The notes under the pieces are model-generated. The model had not been told where the DNA came from, ran no database searches, and saw nothing but the letters and a program-made list of their open reading frames with translations. DNA of 64,000 bases from Vreelandella piezotolerans (lineage in GTDB: Bacteria > Pseudomonadota > Gammaproteobacteria > Pseudomonadales > Halomonadaceae). Below are positions 1-8,459 of this stretch, in pieces. The DNA lies in NCBI RefSeq assembly GCF_012427705.1, contig NZ_CP048602.1, positions 3,782,001 through 3,846,000 of the forward strand. The letters run 5' to 3'. The stretch's first letter is position 1; every line of letters begins with the position of its first letter. The translations under genes and the position numbers were made by a program.

Positions 1-1
1 C

Positions 2-724
2 GAGGCGAAGGTGAGCGAGCCCACCGTGGTGCGCTTCTGTCGCGCCCTTGGCTGCAACGGGTTTCAGGATTTCAAGCTCCAGCTCGCTCAGATGCTGGCC
101 AGTGGCAGCCAGTTTGCCCAGTTCTCCATGAACGATAGCGACTCGGTGGCGGAGTTTTCCCACAGCATTTTCGACTCCACCGTGGGCACGCTGCTGTCGG
201 TACGCGACCGGCTCGACAACGAATCGCTGGGGCGGGCCGTGAACGCGCTGGCCATGGCCAACCGGGTGGAGTTTTACGGCTTTGGCGCCTCCGGTGCCGT
301 GGCATTCGATGCCCAGCACAAGTTCTTTCGCCTGCAGATCTCGACCTCTGCCTACGCCGACCCGCACATGCAGAACATGTCGGCGGTGACGCTGCAAGAG
401 GGCGATGTAGTGGTGGCGATTTCGCAAACCGGGCGCACCAAGGCGCTGGTGGCCAGCGTACGTTTGGCCCGCGAAGCGGGGGCCACGGTGATTGGCCTGT
501 GCCCCAGCGAGTCTCCGCTGGCCCACGAAGTGAGCTTGCCGCTGTTCATCGATGTGCACGAAGATACCGAGATTTACACGCCGCTCAGCTCGCGCATCGC
601 GCATCTAGTGCTGATCGACGTGCTGGCCGTTGGCGTGGCCAAAACCCGCGGCCCCAAGCTTGCCGAACAGCTCAAAGCGGTGAAAAAGAGCCTGACCACG
701 CTGCGTTACCCAGACGATCAATAA
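2..724 (+). CDS. hexR: HexR-like MurR/RpiR family transcriptional regulator (5' end outside window)
   Basis: The reading frame is already open at base 2, so the gene starts before the window and about 240 C-terminal codons are visible. The first visible residues (VSEPTVVRFCRALG) are the recognition helix of the N-terminal RpiR helix-turn-helix. A SIS sugar-phosphate-binding domain follows, with the GFGASGAV and ISQTGRTK loops that grip phosphosugars. In gammaproteobacteria HexR represses the Entner-Doudoroff and glucose genes and is released by 2-keto-3-deoxy-6-phosphogluconate. The residue pattern is closest to HexR as I know it, but the usual neighbour zwf is not visible because it would lie upstream. 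Family assignment is firm; the HexR subtype is inferred. Confidence 0.85.
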   Translation, partial: EAKVSEPTVVRFCRALGCNGFQDFKLQLAQMLASGSQFAQFSMNDSDSVAEFSHSIFDSTVGTLLSVRDRLDNESLGRAVNALAMANRVEFYGFGASGAVAFDAQHKFFRLQISTSAYADPHMQNMSAVTLQEGDVVVAISQTGRTKALVASVRLAREAGATVIGLCPSESPLAHEVSLPLFIDVHEDTEIYTPLSSRIAHLVLIDVLAVGVAKTRGPKLAEQLKAVKKSLTTLRYPDDQ

Positions 725-746
725 ACGCAGCCCAACGCGACGTACG

Positions 747-762
747 CTGTATACCCAGCCAG
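747..762. promoter_or_regulatory. LexA-box-like site upstream of uvrD
   Basis: The sequence CTGTATACCCAGCCAG fits CTGT-N8-ACAG with a single mismatch (CCAG for ACAG). As I recall, the Escherichia coli uvrD SOS box also ends in CCAG. It lies 53 bases before the uvrD start codon, a sensible place for a repressor site. The assignment is by motif only. Confidence 0.4.
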
Positions 763-815
763 TGGGCGGGCTGTGCTAAACTGGCCGCCCATTTTTCGAA
801 CCGGCAGCGGCTTAT

Positions 816-3014
816 ATGGACGACGTCACGGCGATACTCGATCAGCTCAACCCCGCCCAGCGAGAGGCCGTCAGTGCCCCCCAGGGCAACCTACTGGTAC
901 TGGCGGGCGCGGGCTCCGGTAAAACCCGCGTGCTGGTTCACCGCATTGCCTGGCTGATGCAGGCCGAGGGGCTGTCGCCTTACGCGCTGCTGGCGGTCAC
1001 GTTTACCAATAAAGCGGCGCGCGAAATGCGCACGCGCCTGGAAGCGCTGCTGGGCATCTCCATGCGCCACGTGTGGGTCGGCACCTTCCACTCCATTGCC
1101 CACCGGCTGCTGCGTACCCACTGGCAAGATGCCCGCCTGCCGCAACACTTCCAAATCATCGATTCCGATGATCAGCTCCGGCTGATCAAACGACTGCTCA
1201 AAGATTACTCGATCGACGACGAGCGCTTCCCGCCCCGCCAGGTGCAGGGGTTCATTGCGGGCTGCAAAGAGGAAGGGCTGCGGCCACACCAAGTCAACGT
1301 CAACGGTGATGGCTATTTGGCACAGATGGTCGAGCTCTACGAGCGCTATCAGTTCACCTGCGAACGCGGGGGGCTGGTGGATTTCGGCGAGCTGCTGCTG
1401 CGCAGCCTGGAGCTTTTGCGCGACAACCCGCTGCTGCTGAACCACTATCGCGAGCGTTTCGGCCATGTGCTGGTGGACGAGTTCCAAGACACCAACACCC
1501 TACAGTACGCGTGGCTGAAACTGCTGACCGGCCAGCAAACGCCGATGACGGCGGTGGGCGATGATGACCAGTCGATTTACGGCTGGCGGGGCGCCAAAGT
1601 GGAAAACATTCGCCGCTTCGAAGAGGAGTTTCCCGATACCCACACGGTGCGTCTGGAGCAGAACTATCGTTCGACCAGCGCGATTTTGGACGCTGCCAAC
1701 GCGCTGATCAGCCATAACAGCGAGCGGTTGGGCAAAAACCTCTGGACCGATGGTATCGAGGGCGAACCGATCTCGGTGTATGCCGGGTTCAACGACCTGG
1801 AAGAAGCCCGCTACATCGTCGACACCATCAAAGAGAAAACCGAGGAGGGCTTCAACCGTCGTGATGTGGCCATTCTATACCGCTCCAACGCCCAGTCACG
1901 GCTGCTGGAAGAGACGCTGATTCGCCAAGGGATGCCCTACCGCATCTACGGCGGCCACCGCTTTTACGAGCGGCTGGAGATCAAGAACGCCCTGGCCTAC
2001 CTGCGCCTGCTGCTCAATCGTGACGACGATGCCTCCCTCGAACGCGTCATCAACGTCCCCACCCGAGGCATCGGCACTCGCACGGTGGAAATCGTTCGCC
2101 ACCGCGCCCGCGAGCAGAGTGTCTCGCTCTGGCAGGCGCTCCACGACGCGATTCAGGATGGCACCTTGAAAGGCCGCGCGGGCAACGCCGTTCAAGCCTT
2201 CGCCAACCTGATCGAGCAGCTCGATAACGACGCCGCCGGGCTACCGCTACATGAAATCATCGATCATGTCACTGCCCATACCGGGTTGATCGAACACCAT
2301 CAAAGTGAGCGTGGTGAAAAGGGCCAGGCCCGTGTCGAAAACTTGGAAGAGCTGGTCACCGCCGCCCGCGCCTTCACCCATGGCGACGCCTTCGAAACCC
2401 CGGAAGCGGGCGAAGGCATGGCAGCACTGGAAGCCTTCTTATCAGAAGCCGCCCTCAACGCGGGCGACCACGAAGCCGAAGAGTTCGAGGACAGCGTGCA
2501 ACTGATGACGCTGCATTCGGCCAAGGGCCTGGAGTTTCCCGTGGTGTTCATCGCGGGCGTGGAAGAGGGGCTGTTTCCCCACAAGATGTCCGTGGAAGAG
2601 CCTGGGCGGCTCGAAGAGGAGCGTAGGCTTTGCTACGTGGGCGTCACACGCGCCATGCAGAAGCTCTACCTCACCCACGCGGAAACCCGCCGACTGCACG
2701 GTAAAGAAGTGTTTCCACGCCCATCGCGCTTCTTGCGTGAGCTGCCGCCTCATCTGCTGGAGGAGGTCCGCCTGCGAGGCCATGTATCTCGCCCGGTGAC
2801 CGCCTCGCGGCAAAGTTTTGCCCAAACCAATATCGAGAGCGACGGCGAGCTCCCTGCGCTGCACGTCGGCCAGCGAGTCGAGCACCCGGTCTTCGGCGAG
2901 GGCATCATTCTCAACGCCGAGGGAGAAGGCGCCCGTGCGCGGGTGCAGGTGAGCTTCGATGGCGAAGGCGTGAAGTGGCTCGTGCTCGGTTTTGCCAAAC
3001 TGACACCGCTTTGA
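816..3014 (+). CDS. uvrD: DNA helicase II, UvrD (3'-5' superfamily 1A)
   Basis: This 732-residue protein matches the full length of UvrD and its start (MDDVTAILDQLNPAQREAV) resembles the E. coli protein. Seen motifs in order: Q motif at the N terminus, Walker A GAGSGKT at residues 31-37, AVTFTNKAA (Ia), Walker B DEFQDTN near 222, GDDDQSIYGWRGA (III), LEQNYRS (IV), LMTLHSAKGLEF (V) and VGVTRA (VI). A C-terminal Tudor-like tail is present (HPVFGEGIIL region). UvrD unwinds the nicked strand during nucleotide excision repair and mismatch repair and removes RecA filaments. A candidate LexA site precedes it. The gene stands alone, with a 135-base gap to the next gene. Confidence 0.95.
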   Translation: MDDVTAILDQLNPAQREAVSAPQGNLLVLAGAGSGKTRVLVHRIAWLMQAEGLSPYALLAVTFTNKAAREMRTRLEALLGISMRHVWVGTFHSIAHRLLRTHWQDARLPQHFQIIDSDDQLRLIKRLLKDYSIDDERFPPRQVQGFIAGCKEEGLRPHQVNVNGDGYLAQMVELYERYQFTCERGGLVDFGELLLRSLELLRDNPLLLNHYRERFGHVLVDEFQDTNTLQYAWLKLLTGQQTPMTAVGDDDQSIYGWRGAKVENIRRFEEEFPDTHTVRLEQNYRSTSAILDAANALISHNSERLGKNLWTDGIEGEPISVYAGFNDLEEARYIVDTIKEKTEEGFNRRDVAILYRSNAQSRLLEETLIRQGMPYRIYGGHRFYERLEIKNALAYLRLLLNRDDDASLERVINVPTRGIGTRTVEIVRHRAREQSVSLWQALHDAIQDGTLKGRAGNAVQAFANLIEQLDNDAAGLPLHEIIDHVTAHTGLIEHHQSERGEKGQARVENLEELVTAARAFTHGDAFETPEAGEGMAALEAFLSEAALNAGDHEAEEFEDSVQLMTLHSAKGLEFPVVFIAGVEEGLFPHKMSVEEPGRLEEERRLCYVGVTRAMQKLYLTHAETRRLHGKEVFPRPSRFLRELPPHLLEEVRLRGHVSRPVTASRQSFAQTNIESDGELPALHVGQRVEHPVFGEGIILNAEGEGARARVQVSFDGEGVKWLVLGFAKLTPL

Positions 3015-3134
3015 ACGTAGCGCCGTTTTCACCTCGTAAAAGGGCAAGTGAAGACAGGGACTTGCCCTATAAAAGCGGCTTAGCGCATACTGGCAGGCGG
3101 ACACTGCGCTCACTGCGCTTATAAAAAAACAGCC

Positions 3135-3140
3135 TATAAT
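3135..3140 (+). promoter_or_regulatory. consensus -10 hexamer before the TRAP binding-protein gene
   Basis: A perfect TATAAT lies only 10 bases upstream of the ATG at 3150, inside the 135-base gap after uvrD. No good -35 hexamer is seen 16-18 bases upstream. If used, the transcript would have almost no leader, which would favour the second ATG at 3159 as the real start. Confidence 0.3.
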
Positions 3141-3149
3141 TTCGGAGTC

Positions 3150-4247
3150 ATGCCCGCCATGCAACGCCGCCAATTTTTGAAAACCGCCGGCCTAGGCGCC
3201 GCCGGTGTCGCTGCTGCCCCCTTTGTTTCTACCGCCAGCGCTAACGAAACCTACACGTGGGATATGGTCACCTCCTGGCCGAAGAACTTCCCTGCCCTCG
3301 GTACTGGCGCCAACGACTTTGCCCGCCGAGTGGAGCAGCTCTCGAACGGCCGTATGCGCATTCGCGTTCATGGTGCAGGCGAGCTCGTGCCAGCACTGGA
3401 AGTATTTGACGCCGTCGCCGCAGGCACCGCCGAAATGGGCCACTCCGCCTCTTATTATTGGCGCGGCAAAGTGGCTGCCTCTCAGTTCTTCACCGCCGTG
3501 CCCTTTGGCATGACTACCACCGAAATGAACGCGTGGCTATATCATGGCGGTGGCCAAGAGCTGTGGGATGAGATCTACGCCAACCACAATCTGAAACCCT
3601 TTGCCGTGGGCAACACCGGTACGCAGATGGCGGGCTGGTTCAAAAAAGAGATCAACTCCCTCGAGGACATGCAGGGCCTCAAGCTGCGCCTGCCGGGGCT
3701 CGCCGGGGAAGCCATGAACGGCATCGGCGTCAGTACCGTCAACATGGCCGGTTCTGAAATCTTTACCTCACTGCAAACCGGTGCGCTCGACGCGGCGGAC
3801 TGGGTCGGCCCCTATAACGACCTAGCGTTCGGCCTGCATCAAGTGGCGGATTACTACTACACGTCCGTGTGGAACGAGCCCACTGCCGTTCTCGAAGGCA
3901 CCGTCAACCTGGATGCCTGGAACGCGCTGCCGGAAGACTTGCAGGACGTGATTCGTGAAGCGGCGCGCGCTTCTAACCTAGCGATGATCAGCGAGTTTGC
4001 CTACCGCAATGCTCAGGCCCTGGAAACGCTGGTGGAAGAGCACGGCGTGCAGCTACGCACGTTCCCGGAAGACGTCATGGCCGCGCTGTACGAGTCCTCC
4101 AAGCAGGCGATTCAGCGTCAGGTCGAGAGCGATGAAGAGTCTCGCCGCGTTTACGAGTCCTATTCGGCCTTCCAGGAAGTGGTGCGCCCGTTTAGTGACG
4201 TAGGGGAGTACGCCTACCTGAAAAGCCGCGACAATGTCGGTGCTTAA
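3150..4247 (+). CDS. TRAP transporter substrate-binding protein (DctP/TakP type), Tat-exported
   Basis: This is a periplasmic binding protein of the TRAP (DctP/SmoM) family, 365 residues. The N terminus carries a twin-arginine signal (RRQFLKTAG) followed by a hydrophobic alanine-rich segment and a likely cleavage after TASA near residue 31. The body contains the TRAP signature region, with GLKLRLPG around residue 175 and a conserved ligand-carboxylate arginine. The TSVWNEPTA and DWVGPYNDLA stretches resemble the TakP branch, which binds 2-oxo-monocarboxylates; ligand is inferred only. The membrane subunits DctQ and DctM are not encoded beside it, so it is an orphan here and must pair with permeases elsewhere. 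A second in-frame ATG at 3159 is an alternative start. It is followed directly by a strong terminator. Confidence 0.85.
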   Translation: MPAMQRRQFLKTAGLGAAGVAAAPFVSTASANETYTWDMVTSWPKNFPALGTGANDFARRVEQLSNGRMRIRVHGAGELVPALEVFDAVAAGTAEMGHSASYYWRGKVAASQFFTAVPFGMTTTEMNAWLYHGGGQELWDEIYANHNLKPFAVGNTGTQMAGWFKKEINSLEDMQGLKLRLPGLAGEAMNGIGVSTVNMAGSEIFTSLQTGALDAADWVGPYNDLAFGLHQVADYYYTSVWNEPTAVLEGTVNLDAWNALPEDLQDVIREAARASNLAMISEFAYRNAQALETLVEEHGVQLRTFPEDVMAALYESSKQAIQRQVESDEESRRVYESYSAFQEVVRPFSDVGEYAYLKSRDNVGA

Positions 4248-4264
4248 CGTATTAGCCAATGTGA

Positions 4265-4288
4265 AAGGGCGCTTCGGCGCCCTTTTTT
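4265..4288 (+). terminator. rho-independent terminator after the TRAP binding-protein gene
   Basis: An 8-bp perfect stem (AAGGGCGC / GCGCCCTT) closes on a stable TTCG tetraloop and runs into a T tract. It lies 17 bases after the stop codon. Confidence 0.9.
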
Positions 4289-4318
4289 GCTATAAGGTCA
4301 CGCTTACGATGTGACGGA

Positions 4319-4732
4319 CTAGCCATGGACGGCACGGATACGACCGTTATCGTCCAACGCCACCATGACGAAACGCGCTTCGGTGACTTTCTGGCGCTCT
4401 TCAATGTGGCGGCCTTGGGGTGGGCGCACCCACACCTCGACATCGATTTTGATCGAGCTATGGCCAATATCCTGCACTTGGGTATAGACACTCACCATGG
4501 ACCCGACCCGCACCGGGCTCAAAAAATCCATGGCTTCGATGGCGACCGTCGCGGTGCGGCCACCGGCTTCACGCCCGGCAGCCAGCTCCGCCGCTTGGTC
4601 CATATGATTCACTAACCAGCCGCCAGGAATATCGCCATAGAGATTGGTATCTTGCCGAGAAGCCAGTAACTTTAAGGTGAGCTGCCCTTTGGGGGCCGGT
4701 ACGTCGTCCAAGTCGGTATCCAGCGGTGTCAT
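4319..4732 (-). CDS. acyl-CoA thioesterase, YciA-like hotdog fold
   Basis: This 137-residue protein has the single hotdog domain of acyl-CoA thioesterases. The segment GDIPGGWLVNHMDQAAEL (residues about 33-50) is the central hotdog helix and carries the conserved Asp in HMDQAA that positions the water in YciA-type enzymes. The strand TVAIEAMDFLSPVRVGSMVSV and the final KVTEARFVMVALD strand complete the fold. It would hydrolyse acyl-CoA to free acid and CoA in the cytoplasm; chain-length preference cannot be read. It is convergent with the TRAP gene across the terminator and monocistronic. It lies just upstream of pstS on the opposite strand, so its promoter region is shared with that of pstS (137 bases). 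Confidence 0.85.
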   Translation of the reverse strand: MTPLDTDLDDVPAPKGQLTLKLLASRQDTNLYGDIPGGWLVNHMDQAAELAAGREAGGRTATVAIEAMDFLSPVRVGSMVSVYTQVQDIGHSSIKIDVEVWVRPPQGRHIEERQKVTEARFVMVALDDNGRIRAVHG

Positions 4733-4869
4733 AAGGTGGTCGCTTTGTAAGGTTATTGTTGTAGTGAAACGCTGTAGTAAAACCGGTACTCAAAACCGGC
4801 ACTACGCAAGTGCATCACGTTGCTGCATCGCAACAGGGTAGCGATAGTTAATCATAAGAGGGGTGATGT

Positions 4870-5832
4870 TTGAAGGGCAATCGTTGGGCGTGCCATTGCG
4901 AGCGGATTCATCGCTGTTGTCGCCGTTGGGTGGCCATGGGCGTGCTGCTCTGCTCCACGGTTGCCTGGGGGCAACCTGCACCGGTGAGCGGCACCTTGGG
5001 TGCCGTAGGCTCCGACACCATGGCGGGGCTGATGCTCCGCTGGGGGGAAGCACTCAACCACCGCTACCCGGATATTACGCTGCAGTTTCAAGCAGGTGGC
5101 TCTGCCAGTGCACCGACCGCGCTAGTGGCAGGAACGACGCGCTTTGGCCCGATGTCGCGCCCCATGACCGATACCGAGCGTCAACAGTTCATCGAGCGCT
5201 ACGGCTACCCGCCCCGTGAATTGAGCGTTGCCCGAGATGCCCTACTGCTGGTGGTTCACCGCCACAACCCTCTGGCATCGCTCACCCGCGAGCAAGCCGA
5301 TGCGATTTTTTCCACCACCTTGGCGTGTGGGGGGCAGCAGCCAATCCGTCGCTGGGAAGAGTTACTGCCTGTGGCGCAGTGGCCCTACGGCAAGATTGCG
5401 CTACATGGCCGTAACTTGGCCTCTGGCACCCACGGGCTGTTTCTGGACCGGGCTCTATGCAACGGCCAATTCCGTCGCGATATCAGCGAACACCCTGGCT
5501 CGTCGGCGGTGATCGCCGCCGTAGGCGAGTCACCCAATGCCATGGGCTACGCAGGCTATAACCACGTGAATGCGATGGTTCGTGCCCTGCCGCTGATCGA
5601 CGAGGCCGGCCGCGCTATCCGGCCAACTGTCTCGACGATCCAGGACGGCACTTATCCGTTATCGCGAAACCTCTACCTCTACGTGAATCTGCCGCCAGGG
5701 GAGACGCTACCGCCTGCCGAACAGGCGTTCATCGAACTGATCTTCTCCGACGAAGGTCAGCAAATCGTTCGAGCAGCGGGCTTCGTACCGCTGCCCCAAG
5801 CGCTGCGACAGCCGCCGCTGCTGGCGCCTTAG
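4870..5832 (+). CDS. pstS: phosphate ABC transporter periplasmic binding protein PstS
   Basis: Periplasmic phosphate-binding protein of 320 residues, the high-affinity receptor for PstCAB. The mature part starts at about residue 36 and contains the phosphate-contacting motifs VGSDTMAGL, GTTRFGPMSRPM and GRNLASGTHGLF. The only usable start is TTG at 4870, preceded by AGAGGGG. The resulting leader is unusual: 22 residues rich in Arg and Cys (four Cys) before the hydrophobic core MGVLLCSTVAWG. No ATG gives a normal signal peptide, so either the long n-region is real or the start is misread. It is 96 bases upstream of the chosen pstC start, and a Pho box lies between them. No convincing Pho box was found upstream of pstS itself. 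Confidence 0.88.
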   Translation: MKGNRWACHCERIHRCCRRWVAMGVLLCSTVAWGQPAPVSGTLGAVGSDTMAGLMLRWGEALNHRYPDITLQFQAGGSASAPTALVAGTTRFGPMSRPMTDTERQQFIERYGYPPRELSVARDALLLVVHRHNPLASLTREQADAIFSTTLACGGQQPIRRWEELLPVAQWPYGKIALHGRNLASGTHGLFLDRALCNGQFRRDISEHPGSSAVIAAVGESPNAMGYAGYNHVNAMVRALPLIDEAGRAIRPTVSTIQDGTYPLSRNLYLYVNLPPGETLPPAEQAFIELIFSDEGQQIVRAAGFVPLPQALRQPPLLAP

Positions 5833-5833
5833 A

Positions 5834-5851
5834 TTGTCATTTAAATGTCAT
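5834..5851 (+). promoter_or_regulatory. Pho box (PhoB binding site) upstream of pstC
   Basis: Two TGTCAT half-sites are exactly 11 bases apart: TTGTCAT-TTAA-ATGTCAT, against the consensus CTGTCAT-N4-CTGTCAT. The site starts one base after the pstS stop codon. A TAGGGT hexamer 10 bases after the box could serve as -10, giving a transcript start near 5874. It therefore drives pstC onward rather than pstS. Confidence 0.8.
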
Positions 5852-5928
5852 AAACATGCCGTAGGGTGAAGAACTTATGCCATGTACGTACTTTTTTGCG
5901 ACGCTACTCGTTTCTTTATGATGTCGAC

Positions 5929-7047
5929 ATGACTCCCCCACGGCTACCTCTTTCGCGTCAGCCGCTGCGCCTCATTCATGACCGTATTGCCACTGGCCTG
6001 ATTACCGCCGGTGGTATCGGTGTTCTATTGGCCATTCTTGCCATTGGCGTGTTTCTAATATGGGAAACGCTACCGCTGCTGTCGTTTGGCGACACCTTAT
6101 CTCTCAGCACGTTATCGCCACTGGCATGGGGTACGCTCAAAGCGGCCCTCGCTGCCATGCTGTTCGCGACCCCCATCGCGCTGGGCGCGGCCATGTACTC
6201 GGCGCTGTTCATGTCGGCACGGCTACGCAGCCGTATCAAGCCGCTATTGGAACTTATGGAAGCCATTCCCGGCGTGGTCGTGGGCTTCATTGCCGGTTTG
6301 CTGCTGGCACCTTGGGTAGAGCGTCATCTCGCCAGTACGCTACTGGTGTTTATATGGCTGCCGCTAAGCGCTGGAGTGGCAGGCTCGCTCTGGTATTTCG
6401 CCGGTTCGCGTGTGCGTCGGTGGCTGCCGCTCTCTTGGGCGGGCCTCTGGCTGATGCCTTGGCTCGCCATCATGATCACCTTGGCGCTGTGGTTGGCACC
6501 GCTCTTGGAACAGCTCTGGTTCGGCGGCGACCTACGGCTCATGCTCGATCAGCAGTACGGCCTCGATTACGCCACCCGTAACGCGCTGATCGTGGGGATC
6601 GCCATGGGGTTTGCGGTGATTCCTAGCATCTACTCGCTGGCCGAGGACGCGCTCGCCGATGTGCCTGCCAGCTTGATGGAGGGCGCTCAAGCACTGGGTG
6701 CCAGTCGCTGGCAGGCGCTGTGGAAAGTCGCGCTGCCTACCGCAGGCCCAGGAGTCTTCTCGGCCGTCATCATAGGTGCCGGGCGCGCGGTGGGCGAAAC
6801 CATGATCGTCTTGATGGCCAGCGGCAATACCGCGCTGCTCAGCGCAAGTCCCTTCGAAGGGTTGCGCTCGCTATCGGCATCGATTGCTATCGAGCTTCCA
6901 GAAGCCGCTCCCGGTGGGATGACCTATCACCTACTGATTTTTGCAGCTCTGACGCTGTTTCTCTTTACTTTTTTGGTTAACACCCTTGCTGAGATGGTGC
7001 GCCAACGCCTACGTCAGCGCTATCAGCGCATCGGTGGGAGTCGCTAA
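5929..7047 (+). CDS. pstC: phosphate ABC transporter permease PstC
   Basis: Inner-membrane permease of the Pst phosphate importer, about 372 residues from the ATG at 5929. Roughly six to eight hydrophobic segments are visible. The cytoplasmic EAA loop that docks PstB reads EGAQALGASRWQALWKVALP. The frame is also open back to a GTG at 5866, but that codon lies upstream of the transcript start predicted from the Pho box, so the ATG at 5929 is preferred although its ribosome site is weak. Its stop codon overlaps the pstA start by one base (TAATG), indicating translational coupling. It works with PstA as the heterodimeric channel. Confidence 0.88.
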   Translation: MTPPRLPLSRQPLRLIHDRIATGLITAGGIGVLLAILAIGVFLIWETLPLLSFGDTLSLSTLSPLAWGTLKAALAAMLFATPIALGAAMYSALFMSARLRSRIKPLLELMEAIPGVVVGFIAGLLLAPWVERHLASTLLVFIWLPLSAGVAGSLWYFAGSRVRRWLPLSWAGLWLMPWLAIMITLALWLAPLLEQLWFGGDLRLMLDQQYGLDYATRNALIVGIAMGFAVIPSIYSLAEDALADVPASLMEGAQALGASRWQALWKVALPTAGPGVFSAVIIGAGRAVGETMIVLMASGNTALLSASPFEGLRSLSASIAIELPEAAPGGMTYHLLIFAALTLFLFTFLVNTLAEMVRQRLRQRYQRIGGSR

Positions 7048-8459
7048 TGCGCTGGCACCGGAAGCCCCCCCGCCTTACGTCCGTGGGCAGCCTGTTGTGG
7101 CCTTGGCTATGCGCCGCTAGCGTTGCGCTGTCGCTGCTGATGCTGGCAACACTTCTGACGTTGCTGGCCGCCCGTGGCCTGGGCCACTTTTGGCCTGCCA
7201 CGCTGGAACAAGTCACTCTGCGCTCTGGGGAGACGGTGATCGGTCAGCCGGTGCGGGAAGCCCCGCTGCCCAACGCAGCAGGGACAGAACGCCTCTACTT
7301 TACCGGCAACCGGGATCTTGACGGCGACAGCTGGCGCTGGGTCGCCCTCGGCGATATCGCCGCCGTTGCGGAGCCCAACGACCTCATCCGCTTGGAGCGT
7401 GCTCCATGGGGAGACTTCATCGGGCGCCTAGACGTCGTCGAGAGCGCAGGTCAGCGTTTTGAGGGTGAGGCTGCCTGGGCATTCGTTGCACAAGCGCTTA
7501 GATTGCCTGACGGACAACGGCCGATCGCACGGCTGCAGCTCACTTCCGCCCAGGGCGACACCGTGAGCCAACCGTTAGCGGGCGTCACTCGATTTCAAGC
7601 ACCAAACGCCATGTCCTGGAGCCAAAAAGTCGCCGTTTGGTGCAAGCGTATATGGCAATTTCTTAGCGAAGGTCCCCGCTCGGCCAATACCGGCGGCGGC
7701 GTGTGGCCCGCCATCTTCGGTACGGTCATGATGGTGATGCTGATGTCGGTCATCGTGACGCCGTTTGGCGTACTGGCCGCCATTTATCTCAATGAAATCG
7801 CGCATCAAAACCGCCTGACTCGCTTGGTGCGTATCGGCGTACGCAACCTTGCCGGTGTGCCGTCGATCGTTTACGGAGTGTTTGGCTTGGGCGTTTTCGT
7901 TTACGGGATCGGGGGCTCCATCGACAGCTGGTTTTTCGAGGATACGCTGCCTTCCCCCACGTTTGGCACAGGCGGTCTGCTCTGGGCATCGCTGACCCTG
8001 GCGCTGCTCACCCTGCCGGTCGTCATCGTGGCCACCGAAGAGGGCCTGGCACGCATTCCCGATGCGCAGCGAGAAGGTGCGGTCGCACTGGGCGCCACCC
8101 GCCTGGAAATGCTGGTCCGCGTGGTGCTGCCCATGGCGACCCCGGCCATGCTCACCGGCGTGATTTTGGCCGTGGCCCGAGCCGCTGGCGAAGTCGCCCC
8201 GCTGATGCTGGTGGGCGTCGCCAAGCTGGCTCCCCAAATGCCTGTGGATGGCGAGTTTCCCTACTTGCACCTAGAGCGCAAATTCATGCACCTTGGCTAT
8301 CATTTATTTGATACCGCTTTTCACGGCGAAGATGTCCAGGCCGCCATTCCCCTGGTGTTTGCTACTGCGCTGCTGCTCGTATTGATCGTGCTCGTGCTTA
8401 ATCTAACTGCCATATTTCTGCGTCATTATTTAAGGCGTCAACGAGGAAACGAATGCTAG
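7047..8459 (+). CDS. pstA: phosphate ABC transporter permease PstA
   Basis: Second membrane subunit of the Pst importer, 470 residues, longer than the roughly 300-residue E. coli protein. The extra length is a large domain between the first membrane segment (residues about 10-45) and the permease core, from about 50 to 220. It holds a soluble region ([17 protein letters not shown] and neighbours) that is presumably periplasmic; such long PstA forms are known in pseudomonads. The permease core has the EAA loop [20 protein letters not shown] and a conserved [11 protein letters not shown] segment. It overlaps pstC by one base and pstB by seven, so the three are translated as a unit. Confidence 0.92.
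   Translation: MRWHRKPPRLTSVGSLLWPWLCAASVALSLLMLATLLTLLAARGLGHFWPATLEQVTLRSGETVIGQPVREAPLPNAAGTERLYFTGNRDLDGDSWRWVALGDIAAVAEPNDLIRLERAPWGDFIGRLDVVESAGQRFEGEAAWAFVAQALRLPDGQRPIARLQLTSAQGDTVSQPLAGVTRFQAPNAMSWSQKVAVWCKRIWQFLSEGPRSANTGGGVWPAIFGTVMMVMLMSVIVTPFGVLAAIYLNEIAHQNRLTRLVRIGVRNLAGVPSIVYGVFGLGVFVYGIGGSIDSWFFEDTLPSPTFGTGGLLWASLTLALLTLPVVIVATEEGLARIPDAQREGAVALGATRLEMLVRVVLPMATPAMLTGVILAVARAAGEVAPLMLVGVAKLAPQMPVDGEFPYLHLERKFMHLGYHLFDTAFHGEDVQAAIPLVFATALLLVLIVLVLNLTAIFLRHYLRRQRGNEC

Noticed and set aside
2442..3173. 243-codon minus-strand frame opposite the end of uvrD
   Set aside because: Antisense shadow that runs into the TRAP promoter region, with no ribosome site and no domain.
4733..4869. 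Possible Pho box upstream of pstS (TTGTAAG-GTTA-TTGTTGT and two TGTAGT repeats)
   Set aside because: Half-sites match the consensus poorly and the TGTAGT repeats are 13 rather than 11 bases apart.
5866..5928. Longer PstC start at GTG 5866
   Set aside because: The GTG lies before the transcript start predicted from the Pho box, and the extra 21 residues are not typical of PstC. Kept only as an alternative.
7575..8270. 231-codon minus-strand frame opposite pstA
   Set aside because: Antisense shadow with an extremely His/Gln-rich product; pstA on the other strand is certain.
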